Positions 1 through 11,084 of a DNA stretch of 37,474 nt are shown piece after piece. The position numbers and the translations under genes are program-made. Under the pieces are notes generated by a model that made no database searches, had not been told where the DNA came from, and saw only the letters and a program-made list of their open reading frames with translations. Origin of the DNA: Folioceros fuciformis (lineage: Eukaryota; Anthocerotophyta; Anthocerotopsida; Anthocerotales); NCBI GenBank assembly GCA_049999805.1, contig JBNGIO010006317.1, positions 274,182 to 311,655 on the forward strand. Reading direction: 5' to 3'. Numbering within the stretch: the stretch's first letter is position 1; the number at the start of each line of letters is the position of its first letter.

Positions 1-1
1 G

Positions 2-502
2 GACTGGAAGGCGACTGCGGCGCACTTCAACCAGGCCTCCGCGCTGGACCAGCCCGCTCGCCACGCACACGCACACGCACACGTAGACGTAGACGTAGAC
101 GCAATGCAGGTGGAAGTCCCGGAGGCCAGCGGGAGCTTGGGCGGGAGTGGCAGCGCCAACTTCCGGCTCGGCTTTTCCGGGGAGGAGTTCTGGAGGCGGG
201 TGCAGTCCCCAGATTTCGACATCGGGGCCACTGCCAGGGCATTTAGAGAGGACGCTCTCCTGGTGGAGAGCATGACAATGGCCAGCACTTCCGAGGCGCA
301 CAGGCCCCGCGAACCGCCAATGCTGCTCACTCCGCGCATGGATGCCTTCGCTTCCCCGTGGGACGCCCACATGGCTCTCACCGCCCCGGACTGTGAAGTC
401 GTCTACTCCGCCTCGCAGTCCCTCAGGGACACCAGGGACACGGAATCGGATACAGACGATAACGCCCATTTCGATCTCTGGAGCTACGTGGCCTCCGATT
501 GA
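2..502 (+). CDS. 3' end of an unrecognised gene, open to the left edge
   Basis: The frame is open from base 2 to a TGA at 500-502 with no stop, so I read it as the last exon or last part of a gene that starts before the window; an internal ATG lies at 104. The visible 166 residues include a short run of His-Ala pairs and then Val-Asp pairs, made by CACGCA and GTAGAC hexamer repeats at about 61-102. After that comes a hydrophilic stretch with a possible ordered piece around FSGEEFWRRVQSPDFD, then a Ser/Thr/Asp-rich acidic tail. The composition (GC-rich third positions, acidic tail) looks coding, but I recognise no family. It could also be an intergenic open frame; an antisense frame over 27-242 is Arg/Pro-rich and looks like a shadow. 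Confidence 0.4.
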   Translation, partial: DWKATAAHFNQASALDQPARHAHAHAHVDVDVDAMQVEVPEASGSLGGSGSANFRLGFSGEEFWRRVQSPDFDIGATARAFREDALLVESMTMASTSEAHRPREPPMLLTPRMDAFASPWDAHMALTAPDCEVVYSASQSLRDTRDTESDTDDNAHFDLWSYVASD

Positions 503-2340
503 CTCACAGGCTGCAACAAATCCAGCCTCCAGGTAGCAAGCCACCCAGCCAGCCTCCGTTTTCCATCTTTCTGGCTCACCTTCCATCCCCCACCCCCGCT
601 CACCTCCGGCTCCCTAGCAAGTGCGCGATCAAAGGCTCGCCGAGTGTCGCATAATTTTCCANNNNNNNNNNNNNNNNNNNNNNNNNNNNNNNNNNNNNNN
701 NNNNNNNNNNNNNNNNNNNNNNNNNNNNNNNNNNNNNNNNNNNNNNNNNNNNNNNNNNNNNGTGTAGACTATTACCAGAATTTGCAACAGCAATCAGAGC
801 GCCACAATTTAGCGCTCTAGGTTTTAAATTTGCGTCCCTCCTCCAAGCTTTGCCTTGCCGGGCAACCAAAGCAATCAAGCAAGCTTCAAGGCTTGTATTC
901 AGGTCTCGCATTCCCGATTCCTGTCCCCCTCACCGCACTTGATTCCTCGACAGCAGCAACAGCACGCCTCTCAGCCGAGAAGCAGTCCGCGGTCGGAAGG
1001 GATGGGATTGGATTGGATGGGATCGGAGCTGTGCCGTCTTCCTCGTGCGGAGGAAACGAAAATGAAATTGGAAGGTGCATTTGTCGTATCCGGATCCACA
1101 CCCGCTTCATGTTCCATGTCGTTGCTGGAACTGAGTCTAGAGGCAACGACAAAACACTCTGTCAGGCAGGGGTCAGGCCGGGGAAAGGCTATGGCAACAC
1201 GTCACGCGCACCAGGCGACTTCCAGGGAGGGCCGGGGCCACCCTGTGGAACCTATGTATGTACAGTACAGTATATCAATTCCAAACCGCCTTCCCCGCTA
1301 TGAATATTCAAAGACCCTCTCCCTGTGCACGCGGGACGACATCTCACCCAGGAAACCATCCAGAGCTGTCAAGTCAACACGGACAACACAACACAAGACT
1401 TGCGGAAAGTTTGGGACCGGGTGCCCCCGCCAAACTTGGGTACCCTTGTCACAGACAGAGATACTGTTACCATTGGGCCTGCTTGTGTGCACGCGAGCTG
1501 TGCTGTGGTGCACTCGCTTTCCTCAATGCCTACACTGTTCCTTTCAAGTCCAGAATCCATTCCTGACGTGTCCACCCCAGCGACAGAACAGGAACTTTAG
1601 ACTCCACTGCCGTCACTCTCGATGTTGTTCCGCACACACGACAGACGATTCGTATCTCCATCCTGCCTTACACATCCATCAACCCAGCACGAGGAGCAGC
1701 ATCGGATGGCACCAATGGCGTATCAAAGGGTCAGCTCCATCCGATTCACAACGGAAAGCAGAACACCAGTGTGAAGACATCCACGACTACAGAGAATCAG
1801 CAAAACAAAAAAAATCCCTCGGCTTGTACCCGCGGGATCGAATCAGTCTTTGTTTACAAGTCGGTGCGAAATCCGGGTCCGGGGTGGGGTACCAAGCACC
1901 TGCACTGCTTCCGGGCCCAGGCCCAATCGCGGTACAGGCGCCCACATCCATGCCCAGCACGAGGTAGGCTTTGGGCATCGACCTCCCTTAAGAAGAGAGT
2001 GAGGGCGGCCTTCCCTGATGCCCTCCGATCATAGGTAACATGCCCGACATCTCATCTCCGTCGCGCTTGTCTGATGCTGGTGCCGGAACTCAAAAGACAC
2101 AGAAATCGGGGCCCCTTAAGCAACACACGTGACCCCTGGAAGGGGGATGGCTAAGCTCCACGTTAGCCAGGTACACTTCTCATCCATTTTGCTGTTGGAC
2201 ATCGTAGTACTGTAGGTACCTGTCACGGGCATCCACCGTTCCTAGACTCTCCCACCACGAGGACTGGTAGGAAAAGGGACCAGGTAGGTCCATTCCGCGT
2301 CCGTCGGTCTGCTGTTTGGAGAAGTATGTACACAAAGTCT
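503..2340. other. Spacer with a 100-N assembly gap
   Basis: Bases 662-761 are exactly 100 N, the usual placeholder for a gap of unknown size. The rest is GC-balanced DNA without a recognisable gene, RNA or transposon. On the plus strand one frame is free of stops from 828 to 1967 (first ATG about 1002). Its translation is rich in Ser, His, Cys, Arg and Gln with no domain, so I do not call it a gene, although its length is surprising (see findings). The stretch could hold 3' untranslated sequence or the promoter of something hidden in the gap. Confidence 0.5.
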
Positions 2341-2640
2341 GTAAGAAGAAAAAAATCATTTTTAATAAATTAGACTATATATTTTGAGTAGTTATATTAT
2401 AATTAAAATTATAAATTGAAGAAAATTATATTTTATTCTTAATAAATTTTCTTTCTACTAGGAATGGAATAGTAGAGATGTTAAGTACGAGTACAACACA
2501 ATTCGAAAAATATCCTTTATGGACTTCTCGGTCCGAGTATGGAATACCAATACCGATAGATGGTCCTCCATTAGGTTTTTCTTTTTTTTTCAATCATATG
2601 TTTTATGCAATATTTTATTGGCATAAACTTTAGTGTAGGG
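2341..2640. other. AT-rich island with a 51-codon open frame, organelle-like
   Basis: Base composition changes abruptly to very AT-rich at about 2341 and returns to normal at about 2640. Inside, an open frame begins with ATG at 2478 and ends with TAG at 2631-2633. Its codons are almost all A/T-ending, and its middle reads SEYGIPIPIDGPPLGF. This resembles plastid or plant mitochondrial DNA more than the surrounding nuclear sequence. I could not match it to a known organelle gene on either strand, so organellar origin is an inference from composition. Confidence 0.35.
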
Positions 2641-4666
2641 AAACAACCGCCCGCAGTTCAATCACAACAAAATATAAGCTTGGTTTGGGTGCAGGAGGAG
2701 ACAAGGAGAGCATGCTGACTTGAGTCTCATGCCATCAAAACCTTAACTAGATCGTGTGATGGGAGATACGTAATGTTGTGTGCGCTTTCCCATAGATACC
2801 TGATGGCCATTAAGGCAAATACGATCAACAGACCTGTGCGTGTGCGGATGCGCAACCCGATGTACTACACAACCCAATGTACCGTGGCTTTATATCGACA
2901 TACACGACATAGCAGCAACATCATTTTGTGGTTCTCGTCGCACACTCGGGTTTTTGCACCCGTTCTGTGTACCTGCATTTCCATACTCGGGATGGAAGGA
3001 TTCCAAACCCGTCGGTTTGAAGTACAGGTTTCAAATCAGCTTTTCAAAGCTATGCACTTCTCATCACGGGTGAACCGATCTAAAAAGAAAGCAGTACAGA
3101 CGCAACAAGACGCCTAATCTGCTGCCCGGTGTAGATACGAAGACCAAGCCTTAAACCATGTTCATCATAGACCATGTGGATTCACACCTCATGTAGATCN
3201 NNNNNNNNNAAACCATGTTCATCATAGACCATGTGGATTCACACCTCATGTAGATCAATACCTCTCAGTGAGTGAAGAAACTCGCATCTCACGTCCTCTT
3301 GTTAGTTTTGACAGACACATATTGTTCCTTCAATTGTAGGACTCATTTGTGCTCATCTCCTTGTTGGTGTTCCTCTTCTTTGACAAGTGAAGAAGAGGAC
3401 CTCAAATGACAACACTTACAGATCTGGCTCACATGTGATGCAATATGCGACAAATTATCTATCTTCTTAGGTTATGACCCTCTGAATGCGAACGTCAACA
3501 GGCCTACCTTGTTGGACATGGGCATTTCCGAGAACAATCTACCTGCTACGGAGTCACTGGCTATGAATCAACGTCATGCTGATTTGCTGCACTATTGGCA
3601 CAAGGTACAAGCATCATTACTCTTCATGTGGATTTGCTGTGAACTTTGCAAGGAACGAGGGTAACTGGTTTTTGCATGTCTGACATCAATCCTTCTCTTC
3701 CTTGTCCCCTTTGCGACTGATTTTTCAGTACAAGCATTCACCAGAAGGGTCGACGAACAAAGTGAAAGCTGCTCGGAACATGGCAAGAATAATATCTCAC
3801 TGTACACACATTGACTCCAGTGTCAACTTGATGGGGAAGATGGTCTTCAAGTCTGAGTAGGGGCTTGAAATGTTGGTAGCATTACGGAAGCCAGCCTTGC
3901 CTCTTGTCGACAACTAGTAGTGCCTCAAGGCCGTGGTAAGTGGGCAGTAGCTGGAGCTGGTCTTCGTAATGTTTTGTTTTCTCTTTCACAAAGATTTGAG
4001 GTTAATCTGGATGTCTGGATGCATGAATGCACATGCGGGCTTACAAGAGTGTGTGTAGCTCGTTGGCCGAGTATGGCATGAAGCACATGCGATCCTTCAC
4101 AAACGCGTGCAACTCTTGGTTCGGTCCCAAGAAGGTGGCAAAAGCTGATCATGTTCAATCGACTTGATCAGTGGTGGTAGGGAATGGGTACCTCTTACAA
4201 TAGGCTTCAGTGCTTAAGTTTCCTCACTGGGGGTTTGGTGGAGTTGCTATACATAGTGCATGCTGCTGGCGTTGAGTCGAATTCTCACCTTCTAAACCAG
4301 AAGAGTAGATTCTAATATTCTAAGACGAAAAGCGTAATTGACCCAATCAAAATTGAGTGCTATCTGCTATCTCCTCTCAACACCCTACAAAGTGAATTGG
4401 TCACCTTCTAAAACCAAAAGCCTATTTCAACTCATCAATCCATCCTTTATCAATTGCCTATGTTCCTCCTTACCGTCTTTTTCTTCGTACACACAACTTC
4501 CTCCAAACCAACATATCGTTTCAATCTGTTTGTGCCCTCACTCTCAGCAAAAGTTTCCAACACTTGTTTCCGTTGAGGTTCTTCGTCTGCCTGTGCCACT
4601 AATTGTCTCACCTTCTATTAAGTTTGCTCCATAATGTAGGTTATCCCAAAAGCTAAATCTAAATGC
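2641..4666. other. Gene-poor spacer with a 10-N gap flanked by a duplication
   Basis: Only short, mutually overlapping open frames occur here and none looks like a protein. Bases 3200-3209 are 10 N. The 47 bases before the gap (3153-3199) are repeated exactly after it (3210-3256), which points to a contig overlap that was not merged. I see no RNA gene or intact transposon. Confidence 0.5.
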
Positions 4667-6497
4667 TCAAATGCGGTTATCACATACTTCAGCACATGCC
4701 GTTTTAATAAAATCCATTCGTTTTTCTTTTGTCATCTCCAATTGTGTTTTACATATTGGTGCCACCAAGGGGTTACTAGGCAACACAATGTGTGGAGCTT
4801 CTTGATCCTGCATCCAAAAAGTCATAGCCAAGTTGTTGGTATCACTACTTTTAGCAACATACGCTCCATTTGTTTTTCCATTTTGCCTAGCTGTTTCTCC
4901 ACCATCTTTGTATATGCCAAGGAATTGTTGAACTTTCACCACATGCTTGTAGATGAAACCTTTGTTCCCCATTGGACATGAGCATGTAGCCCAAGGAGAG
5001 TAAACATGTTCAATCACATACCACAAATTAGGGGTTGATGAAGACAAACAATGTGCAGCAACATTTTCGGCATGCCATAAAACAACTAAGTTAATAGGAA
5101 TAGTTTTTGCACCCTTCATAGCGGTTTCCTCCAAAGCCTCCAGCTTCTTGTTATGCCTATATCCCCCTTCTATCGTGAAGTGCTGGTCCCAATAATGTCG
5201 GGCAACCACATTCAATAATTGGTGTAGTAATCAGTCTAGTCTACAGCCAAGCAAACTTGACTTGCTAAATGCTGCACGTTCCTTCATAAATCTATGGAAT
5301 CCTTCCACAGCTGAAGTTGTATGTTGCTCTGCATGAGGCAACATTCTAGCATTACATAACCACAAATCTATAGTCTCTCCCTATTGGACCTTCATATATC
5401 TTATAAAGTCTCCTTCACTTATTCCCCACTTGTCATAAAAATTGTGTAGTATACTTCTTCCTATGGAAACACAGTGTGAAGATGTGCTTGCCCCTGTAAC
5501 ATACATAATATCCCCTAGCTTTGTCCATATTGAAATTCGATTACTTTGTGAGTTCACTTTTATCAATAAATTCCGTCTCCACACTTTCCGCATATGCCAC
5601 AAGCATAATAATATAGGCATATTATGATTCCACACTGAGCGAATAGCATAAATCTTTGTCTGACAATCATCAACAAGGAATGAACTAGGTGTCCAATCCT
5701 TATTGATCTTTTCAACCTTCTTTCGTAAAGCTGAAAGCCACCTGATAAGTGACTCAGTAGCAACATCTTTTGTAGTAGCCCATGCTACTGGAACACCGTT
5801 CAAGTAATCGTCAAAACCCATCACAGTGAATAAATGGTAGCGATACCTCTCAACCCAAAAGTTGTATCTATAGCTAGCACATTACCATTCTCATAAAGCA
5901 ACATGCAATTCAACATAAAAGGAGTTTGAATACCCAAAGTGAAAGGTTGATTCTTGCTTGATTGGTGGAAGACTATAGACGCATTTTGCTCCAACCACAG
6001 GGACACTGATGTGGCATCATCCGGGGCTAGCTTTCATTCACCAACTTCAACTTATGTAAGTACATTGAGAGCATCATATCTTTGCATATAATCATCTCTT
6101 ACTAGATCATATACCTTTGTCAGATTGTTGATTCGAGCATACAATGCATCTTGATGCCAACGTATTATTTCATCAACAGGAACTTTGCAATATAGGCAAT
6201 GCCTAATAAATCCTTCTTTTCCCGTGCTCTGACATCACGAGGTAAGACTTCGTACTCAAGCCCATGACATATAGCATTTGAAACGTTAATATGCCTATGT
6301 TAAAAAAGACCAATCTCAGCAACCGTAGGGCACACGAGAAGTTTCTTCACCCTAAAATTTGCTTGGCAACCATGCTTGACACTCTCTTCATGGAGGACCT
6401 TACACTTAGCTGTATTAGCACCACGTGACACTCCCACCTCCTTTTGGCGAAAGTCTTCCGGGCTGTAAGACCACCAATACCTCCAAGCTAGCCTCAC
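4667..6497 (-). pseudogene. Degraded MULE-type transposase (FAR1-like, SWIM zinc finger)
   Basis: Read on the minus strand, pieces of one transposase follow in order across several frames. First, about 6489-6300, is an N-terminal FAR1-type DNA-binding piece (KHGCQANFRVKKLLV). Next, about 6260-6040, is a linker containing EIIRWHQDALYARINN. Then at 6006-5821 comes the start of the MULE catalytic domain with the first Asp in AIDTTFGLRG. At 5824-5381 it continues with GVPVAWATT, the second Asp in FLVDDCQTK and the family CLWHMRKVW motif. The third acidic residue lies near 5305 in AVEGFHRF. A SWIM finger (CSCPMGNKG then KH) is at 5215-4667. Stops or frameshifts separate nearly every block, near 6300, 6240, 6040, 5824, 5380 and 5230, so no full enzyme can be made. 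This is a Mutator-class relic. I did not find terminal inverted repeats, so the element's outer ends are not defined. Confidence 0.8.
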
Positions 6498-6789
6498 AAT
6501 GTTAATGCCTCCCTAAATAATAAAACAATTTGCATACTTCAAACCTTCTTACCTAATATGCAGCTATGCGCACTGTTGGTACTACAAGGCGAGGTAAACT
6601 CCACGACCCCTTAGGATCCTTCTTGTAAAAGTTCGTAGGATGGGAACTTACAGCACTCATTCCCCCAATAAAGTCTCCCACTCTAGAAAAGAGTATGTGA
6701 GCCACCTTCACATGTTTTTGTTGCCCTGGTGCCCTAGAATGGTCATATTGAGAAGAAACCCAATTTAGGTTAGTATGGTTAAATAACAC

Positions 6790-7514
6790 TAATTTAGGAA
6801 GCTATACCATAAAAAGTGTGTTAGTTGTTTAAATTAATTAAATTAAACTCTTTTAAATTAATACAAGAACTCAAATCCATATTATTATAAATCACATTCG
6901 CCTATCCCAAAGAGAAAAAAACCCTAACCGATTAACACAAGAACTCAAATCTATATTATTATCCATAAATCACATTCCCCTATCCCAAAGTGAAATAAAA
7001 AACCCTAACCCTAATCTCAATTTTTAACCAAAATCCCTATCCCTAATCACAAGAGTACTTGAAAGCAAAGATTGAACATGCAAAGGTTGAACATACCGTT
7101 CTAAACTCAGATCTCACGCTATGCAAATGACTAGGAATTCCCATACCATAAGCTTGTGAGCCAGGGTGCACTTGGAGCATTATACAAGTATTATTAATAA
7201 TGTATAAGCGGGTAGGGACGAGCGGCTTTTTCATGTCCCGCGTTGGTGGTATGTAGCACACGGGCTCAAAACTTTTGGCCACCTATTACGATTATGCAGG
7301 ACTCATCATAACATGGTGATGGGCAAGGACATACAGAGGTACATGTCGTGGCGTGGAGGGCCGTGCGGACACAGGTGCCGGCCTTAATGGCCATCGGGTC
7401 TCCATTTGCAAGCGTTGTGTGCGCCACACGGGCCGTATGTACCGTATTCCATACCCAGGCTGCCGAGAAAGGGTAGGTGGTGAGAGTAATATATTGTTCT
7501 TTTTCTAGAAGTGA
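6790..7514. other. Spacer with a 74-bp-period direct duplication
   Basis: The AT-rich part at about 6861-7015 contains two diverged copies of one segment, starting at 6864 and 6938. Each runs from CAAGAACTCAAAT to a CCCTAAC-bearing end; the second ends with two CCCTAA units. The rest is the presumed promoter side of the RPAP2 gene, which starts downstream. I see no clear TATA box and no gene. Confidence 0.45.
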
Positions 7515-7616
7515 CAAAGAGCGTCGTTTGTGAGTGTGATCTATCCACATAACGAAGCAGTCCCTGAAGACTCGGTAGACTCCCAACAGTGTCTAAAATT
7601 CCTCCTGGCCGTGCCG

Positions 7617-9827
7617 ATGTTGTCCGCGCATCTTCCGGTTCTCCACTACGGGTCTTCCACCGGTGGAGATTCTGGAGAAGGAAAATCGGATACGCCGAGT
7701 GCTGATGTTCCTCAGACAACGAGCAAGGGCAGCAAGGGCCGCGGGTCGGGCAGGAAGGTCGTTCGGCGAACTACTACAGGTACGTCTCAGCCCTTAACTT
7801 GAATTGTGAGGGTGGAGGAGAGGTGGTGGTCACGAGATTGGGGTGACTGATTCTTTTTGCTTGTAGCAGATAGCGTGGTTCACAGGGGTGCTCAAGGTCG
7901 GATGGCGAAACCTGTGGCAAAAAAGCCTTACTCGGAAGCTGTGAAAGCCACGAAGAGCGCAGTATTTCGTGTGCAAATGAAGCTACTGGAAGAGGTGGCC
8001 AGCGAAGAGCGGATGCTGGCGGCTGCTGCCATCTTGTGCCAGTCGGAATATCAAGATGTTGTCGAGGAGAGGAGCCTTACATCCCTCTGCGGTTTGCCGA
8101 CCTGCCCTCGGCCTTTCCCTGAGTTTGCAAAGCGGAAAGGGAAGTATCGGATCTCCCTGAAGCAGCGGAAGGTGTATGACCTGAGGGAAGCCAGGTTGTT
8201 TTGTTCAGCAGAGTGCCAAATCGCCAGCTCCAGGTTTTTAGGTACCCTAAATGCGGATCGGGAGGTTATAGTAGATGAGAGGGAGCTGGCGAGGTTAGTG
8301 GACCGTGTTACAGGGGCTGCAGCTGCGGCTGTACTGCCTGAGGCAGGAACTTACAGGGATTTTGCTTCAGGGGAGGAATTGCTCAACTTGGTCATACACG
8401 AGCGGCCTGCTGAACAAGCGATTGCTGATTTCAGTATTTCAGGGCCCTCGAATGCTGTTGAGGGCTACGTTCCTCGGACATCTCGGACTCCTGAGGTGCG
8501 GACAGCTGGTGGGAATGCAGGAACAGTGAATGAGGGTGATGCAAGTGAATCACGAGGGTCGGGGTGCATTCCAACTGAGCAGGGAAAAACTGCAATTGAG
8601 GGCAGCCAGAGCTCCTGTTTGGATTTTGTTACGCCAGCTTCTAGTGCAACAAGTGAAGCAGATGACTTTGGTAAAATTGCCATGAACACAAGAATCAAGA
8701 GTTGTAGGGATTCTGCATCAGCGGGTGCAAATAAGGTCTCTGAGGAAGCAGTGGGCATGATAACAACTGGAGTGTCTAATATAGCCTTGGACACGAACAA
8801 TGCAGTTGACATGATGATAACTAGAATGGCTGAAGCGGTCCTGGATAGGAGCAACAGCAGTGTCACGGACTCCGCTATGGATTCTACTTCGGCAGTTACA
8901 AATGTTTCCTTAAGGGAAGGAGCTGACCAGTTGAAGGCCAGAGTTGCTGAATCTGCCATGGATGAAAGCAACCCCAGTCCTGCGACGTCCGGCCGAACGG
9001 TTTCTGATTCAGTATATGAACCCTCGAATGAGCCTGAGGAGGGTAGCCAGGTGGAAACTAGAGGGCTTCTGGGTGCAAAGGACAGTAGCAGCATGAGTGC
9101 AGCCACTGTATTCAGAGGAGCTCCTGATTCGAATACTTTAGGTTGGAAGTCAGATTTTAAAGCCGTCTCCTCAGATACGGAGTCCGATCTCACGGATGGT
9201 TATAACAGTGAATCTGATGCTTCAAACGACTCTTTGGAGTTGGCCTCTGATGCGACTGGGGACAGTTGGATTTCTATTCCTCCAATAGGTTTCAAACCAG
9301 ACTTGTCACATTTTGCAGTCATTTGGGAGGCGCTGGACGAATGGATCTGTGCAGCTGCGCTAGCTCATATATATGGCAAACAAATCTCCGATGAAGACGA
9401 CTTCCGGGTTATGGATGGGACAGAGTACAGACAACGTGGAGTAGCAAACAAGGTGTCAATTGATATTGCCCGTACCATGGCTACCTGTCTTGCTCGACGT
9501 CTGCCAGAAGTTGCATCGGCCCTCCGCCTCTCTGTTCCCATTTCGACATTGGAGCAAGCTCTTGGCAGATTTGTGAACTCCATGTCATTTGAAGAATCAT
9601 TGCCAGCGTTTGGGGTTAAAGACTGGCGCATGCTTGTTGTGTTGTTCCTAGATGCACTTTCTGTGCACCAGCTGCCGATGATCACTTCTCAGCTTGCCAA
9701 AAACCGAGCACTGTTAAGGGAAGTGGTGACATCTACAGGGATCTCTGAAGGGGAGTATGAAGCCTTCAGGGTCAAACTGCTCCCGGTTGAACGAGTGCCC
9801 TCGTTTTCATCTCATAGGGGTGGCTGA
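7617..9827 (+). CDS. RPAP2: RPAP2/Rtr1-family RNA polymerase II-associated protein (plant RIMA homologue)
   Basis: Two exons, 7617-7779 and 7867-9827, are joined by a GTACGT donor and a TTGTAG acceptor, predicting about 707 residues. Family members act on RNA polymerase II: yeast Rtr1 and human RPAP2 are linked to Ser5 CTD dephosphorylation and to Pol II assembly and import, and the Arabidopsis protein RIMA works with IYO in Pol II maturation. The zinc-binding Rtr1/RPAP2 domain is visible: a Cys pair in LCGLPTCPRPF (about residues 129 and 134) and a second pair in LFCSAECQIAS (about 167 and 171). A long acidic, Ser-rich disordered middle with loose xAxDxxN repeats follows, then an ordered helical C-terminus from about residue 530 (FAVIWEALDEWI to the end), as in plant RPAP2. 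I chose ATG 7617 because it is the first in the exon 1 frame; the frame is open upstream to 7515, and ATG 7902 in exon 2 is an alternative. The 3' side falls into spacer before the LTR element. Confidence 0.88.
7780..7866 (+). other. RPAP2 intron with a NAGNAG acceptor
   Basis: The donor is GTACGT at 7780. The acceptor region reads TAGCAG, so splicing after 7866 or after 7869 is possible. Both choices keep the same frame and differ only by one Ala codon. The intron is 87 or 90 bp. Confidence 0.75.
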
Positions 9828-10431
9828 CTTGCAGTTTGGCCAGCTCCCCCAAAAAAGCATGGAAGGCAATTAATTTGCATGCATGTATTGTGTAGTTAAT
9901 CCTTGCCACTTTTCACCTCAAGGAATAATGGAAGGCCACATTTCAATGCCATTTGTAAATTCATGCCTCGTCTTGGACTGAGAGCCAGAAGCGGTGAAGC
10001 TCTAGTGAGTTTCTTCATATCCCCCATCTAGAAATTGGTTCTTTTCATGTCTTTAATGTAATCTTTGACACAACATGCAGGTTTCTAGGGAAGCATTTGT
10101 TGGTAGAATCCTTCAAGTTCTTGGTTTCATATCGGCTGCAGATTAAGTCATGGTTACAGGCTAGATCTAAGGAAGCCTTGTGTTTGTAGGCTGGATCTAC
10201 CAAAGCCTTGTGTTTGTAGGCTGGATCTACCAAAGCCTTTTGTTGGCCGAATCCTTAACGTTCATGGTTACATCCCAGCGGCAGGCTAGTTCCTGATTTC
10301 ATGGCTGTAGGCTAGGTGGACCCCAAGAGTTTTGTTCGGAGCTTACCTTAAGCTACGATTGTCCTTCTGATTTTGATGTCTCTCGACTTTCTTTTAGGGT
10401 CTTCTTGAGTTCCCCATTTCGAGTTTTTACT
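9828..10431. other. RPAP2 3' flank with a 30-bp tandem repeat
   Basis: This is presumed 3' untranslated sequence followed by spacer. Three units of 30 bp lie in tandem at 10158-10187, 10188-10217 and 10218-10247 (the last diverging at its end), each with GGCTGGATCTACCAAAGCC or a close variant. No other gene or RNA is seen. Confidence 0.55.
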
Positions 10432-10436
10432 CTTCT
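10432..10436. repeat. Target site duplication, left copy (CTTCT)
   Basis: CTTCT directly precedes the 5' LTR and is repeated directly after the 3' LTR at 16248-16252, as expected for Ty3-class integrases that make 5-bp staggered cuts. Confidence 0.8.
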
Positions 10437-11031
10437 AGTAACAAGTATAGGCATGTTTAGTAGAGCAGGTTACTAAGAGCATAGAGCAGGCTACTAAGAG
10501 CATGATAAGCATGCAGCCCTAGGAAAAGTGTGGGGTAGTGAATAATATCTTAAGGTTTAAGTAAGTACTTAAGTAAGTAGTTGCTAAGTTGGTGACTTGA
10601 GCTTGTGTATAAAAGGGGACCTAGCCAAGGGCTAAGGGAAGTTCAATATAGTGGGAGTTGAGATCAATATCTCCTCAAAGCCTTGAGAGCACTGGGTGCT
10701 TGGGCTATGCCTTGAGAGCATGTGTTGCTTGGGCTGTGAGAGCATATGAAAGGTGCTGTGAAGGAGCTGTGGGAGGAGGCCAAGAGAAGGGAGAGCTAAA
10801 CTCCTAGCTTAGGCAAAGATGGGGAGTTCTCTCTAGCCCTCCAGCTCTGTATGTTCTTGTTGACTCGTGATTTGAATAAAGAGCAGCAGCAAGGGTGCTG
10901 GCTGCGAGTCCTCCTAGAAGAGGAGGGCGGGCTACTTGGAGGCCTAGTGCTGTGTCCGGTGTTTAAAACTGACCCTTGCTTTGGCTTCTAACTGCGTGGT
11001 TCTGCCCCACCCTGTTGAAGGGGGTGTTACT
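10437..11031 (+). repeat. 5' LTR
   Basis: This 595-bp repeat begins AGTAAC and ends GTTACT. It matches 15642-16247 from about 10451 onward, including the TATA box and AATAAA. Compared with the 3' LTR it lacks about 33 bases just after the first eight, and it carries an extra 21-bp tandem copy of AGAGCAGGCTACTAAGAGCAT near 10481. Its left boundary rests on eight shared bases plus the target duplication. Confidence 0.85.
10608..10616 (+). promoter_or_regulatory. LTR TATA box
   Basis: TATAAAAGG is conserved in both LTRs (10608-10616 and 15825-15833). It lies well upstream of an AATAAA at 10875-10880 (16091-16096 in the 3' LTR), the usual U3 promoter and polyadenylation arrangement. Confidence 0.7.
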
Positions 11032-11034
11032 TGT

Positions 11035-11046
11035 TGGTATTAGAGC
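11035..11046 (+). promoter_or_regulatory. Primer binding site
   Basis: TGGTATTAGAGC lies three bases after the 5' LTR. It differs by one base from the common plant PBS TGGTATCAGAGC, complementary to the 3' end of initiator tRNA-Met. Confidence 0.75.
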
Positions 11047-11084
11047 ATAGGTTGAAGCATCCTTGACTAGTACACTGGTTAACG

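Noticed and set aside
6995-7010. CCCTAACCCTAA as an interstitial telomere
   Set aside because: Only two units occur, inside a locally duplicated AT-rich segment; too short to mean a telomere remnant.
8465-9193. 242-codon minus-strand open frame opposite RPAP2
   Set aside because: It lies exactly antisense to the Ser/Asp-rich disordered part of RPAP2; the translation mirrors that codon bias and has no domain.
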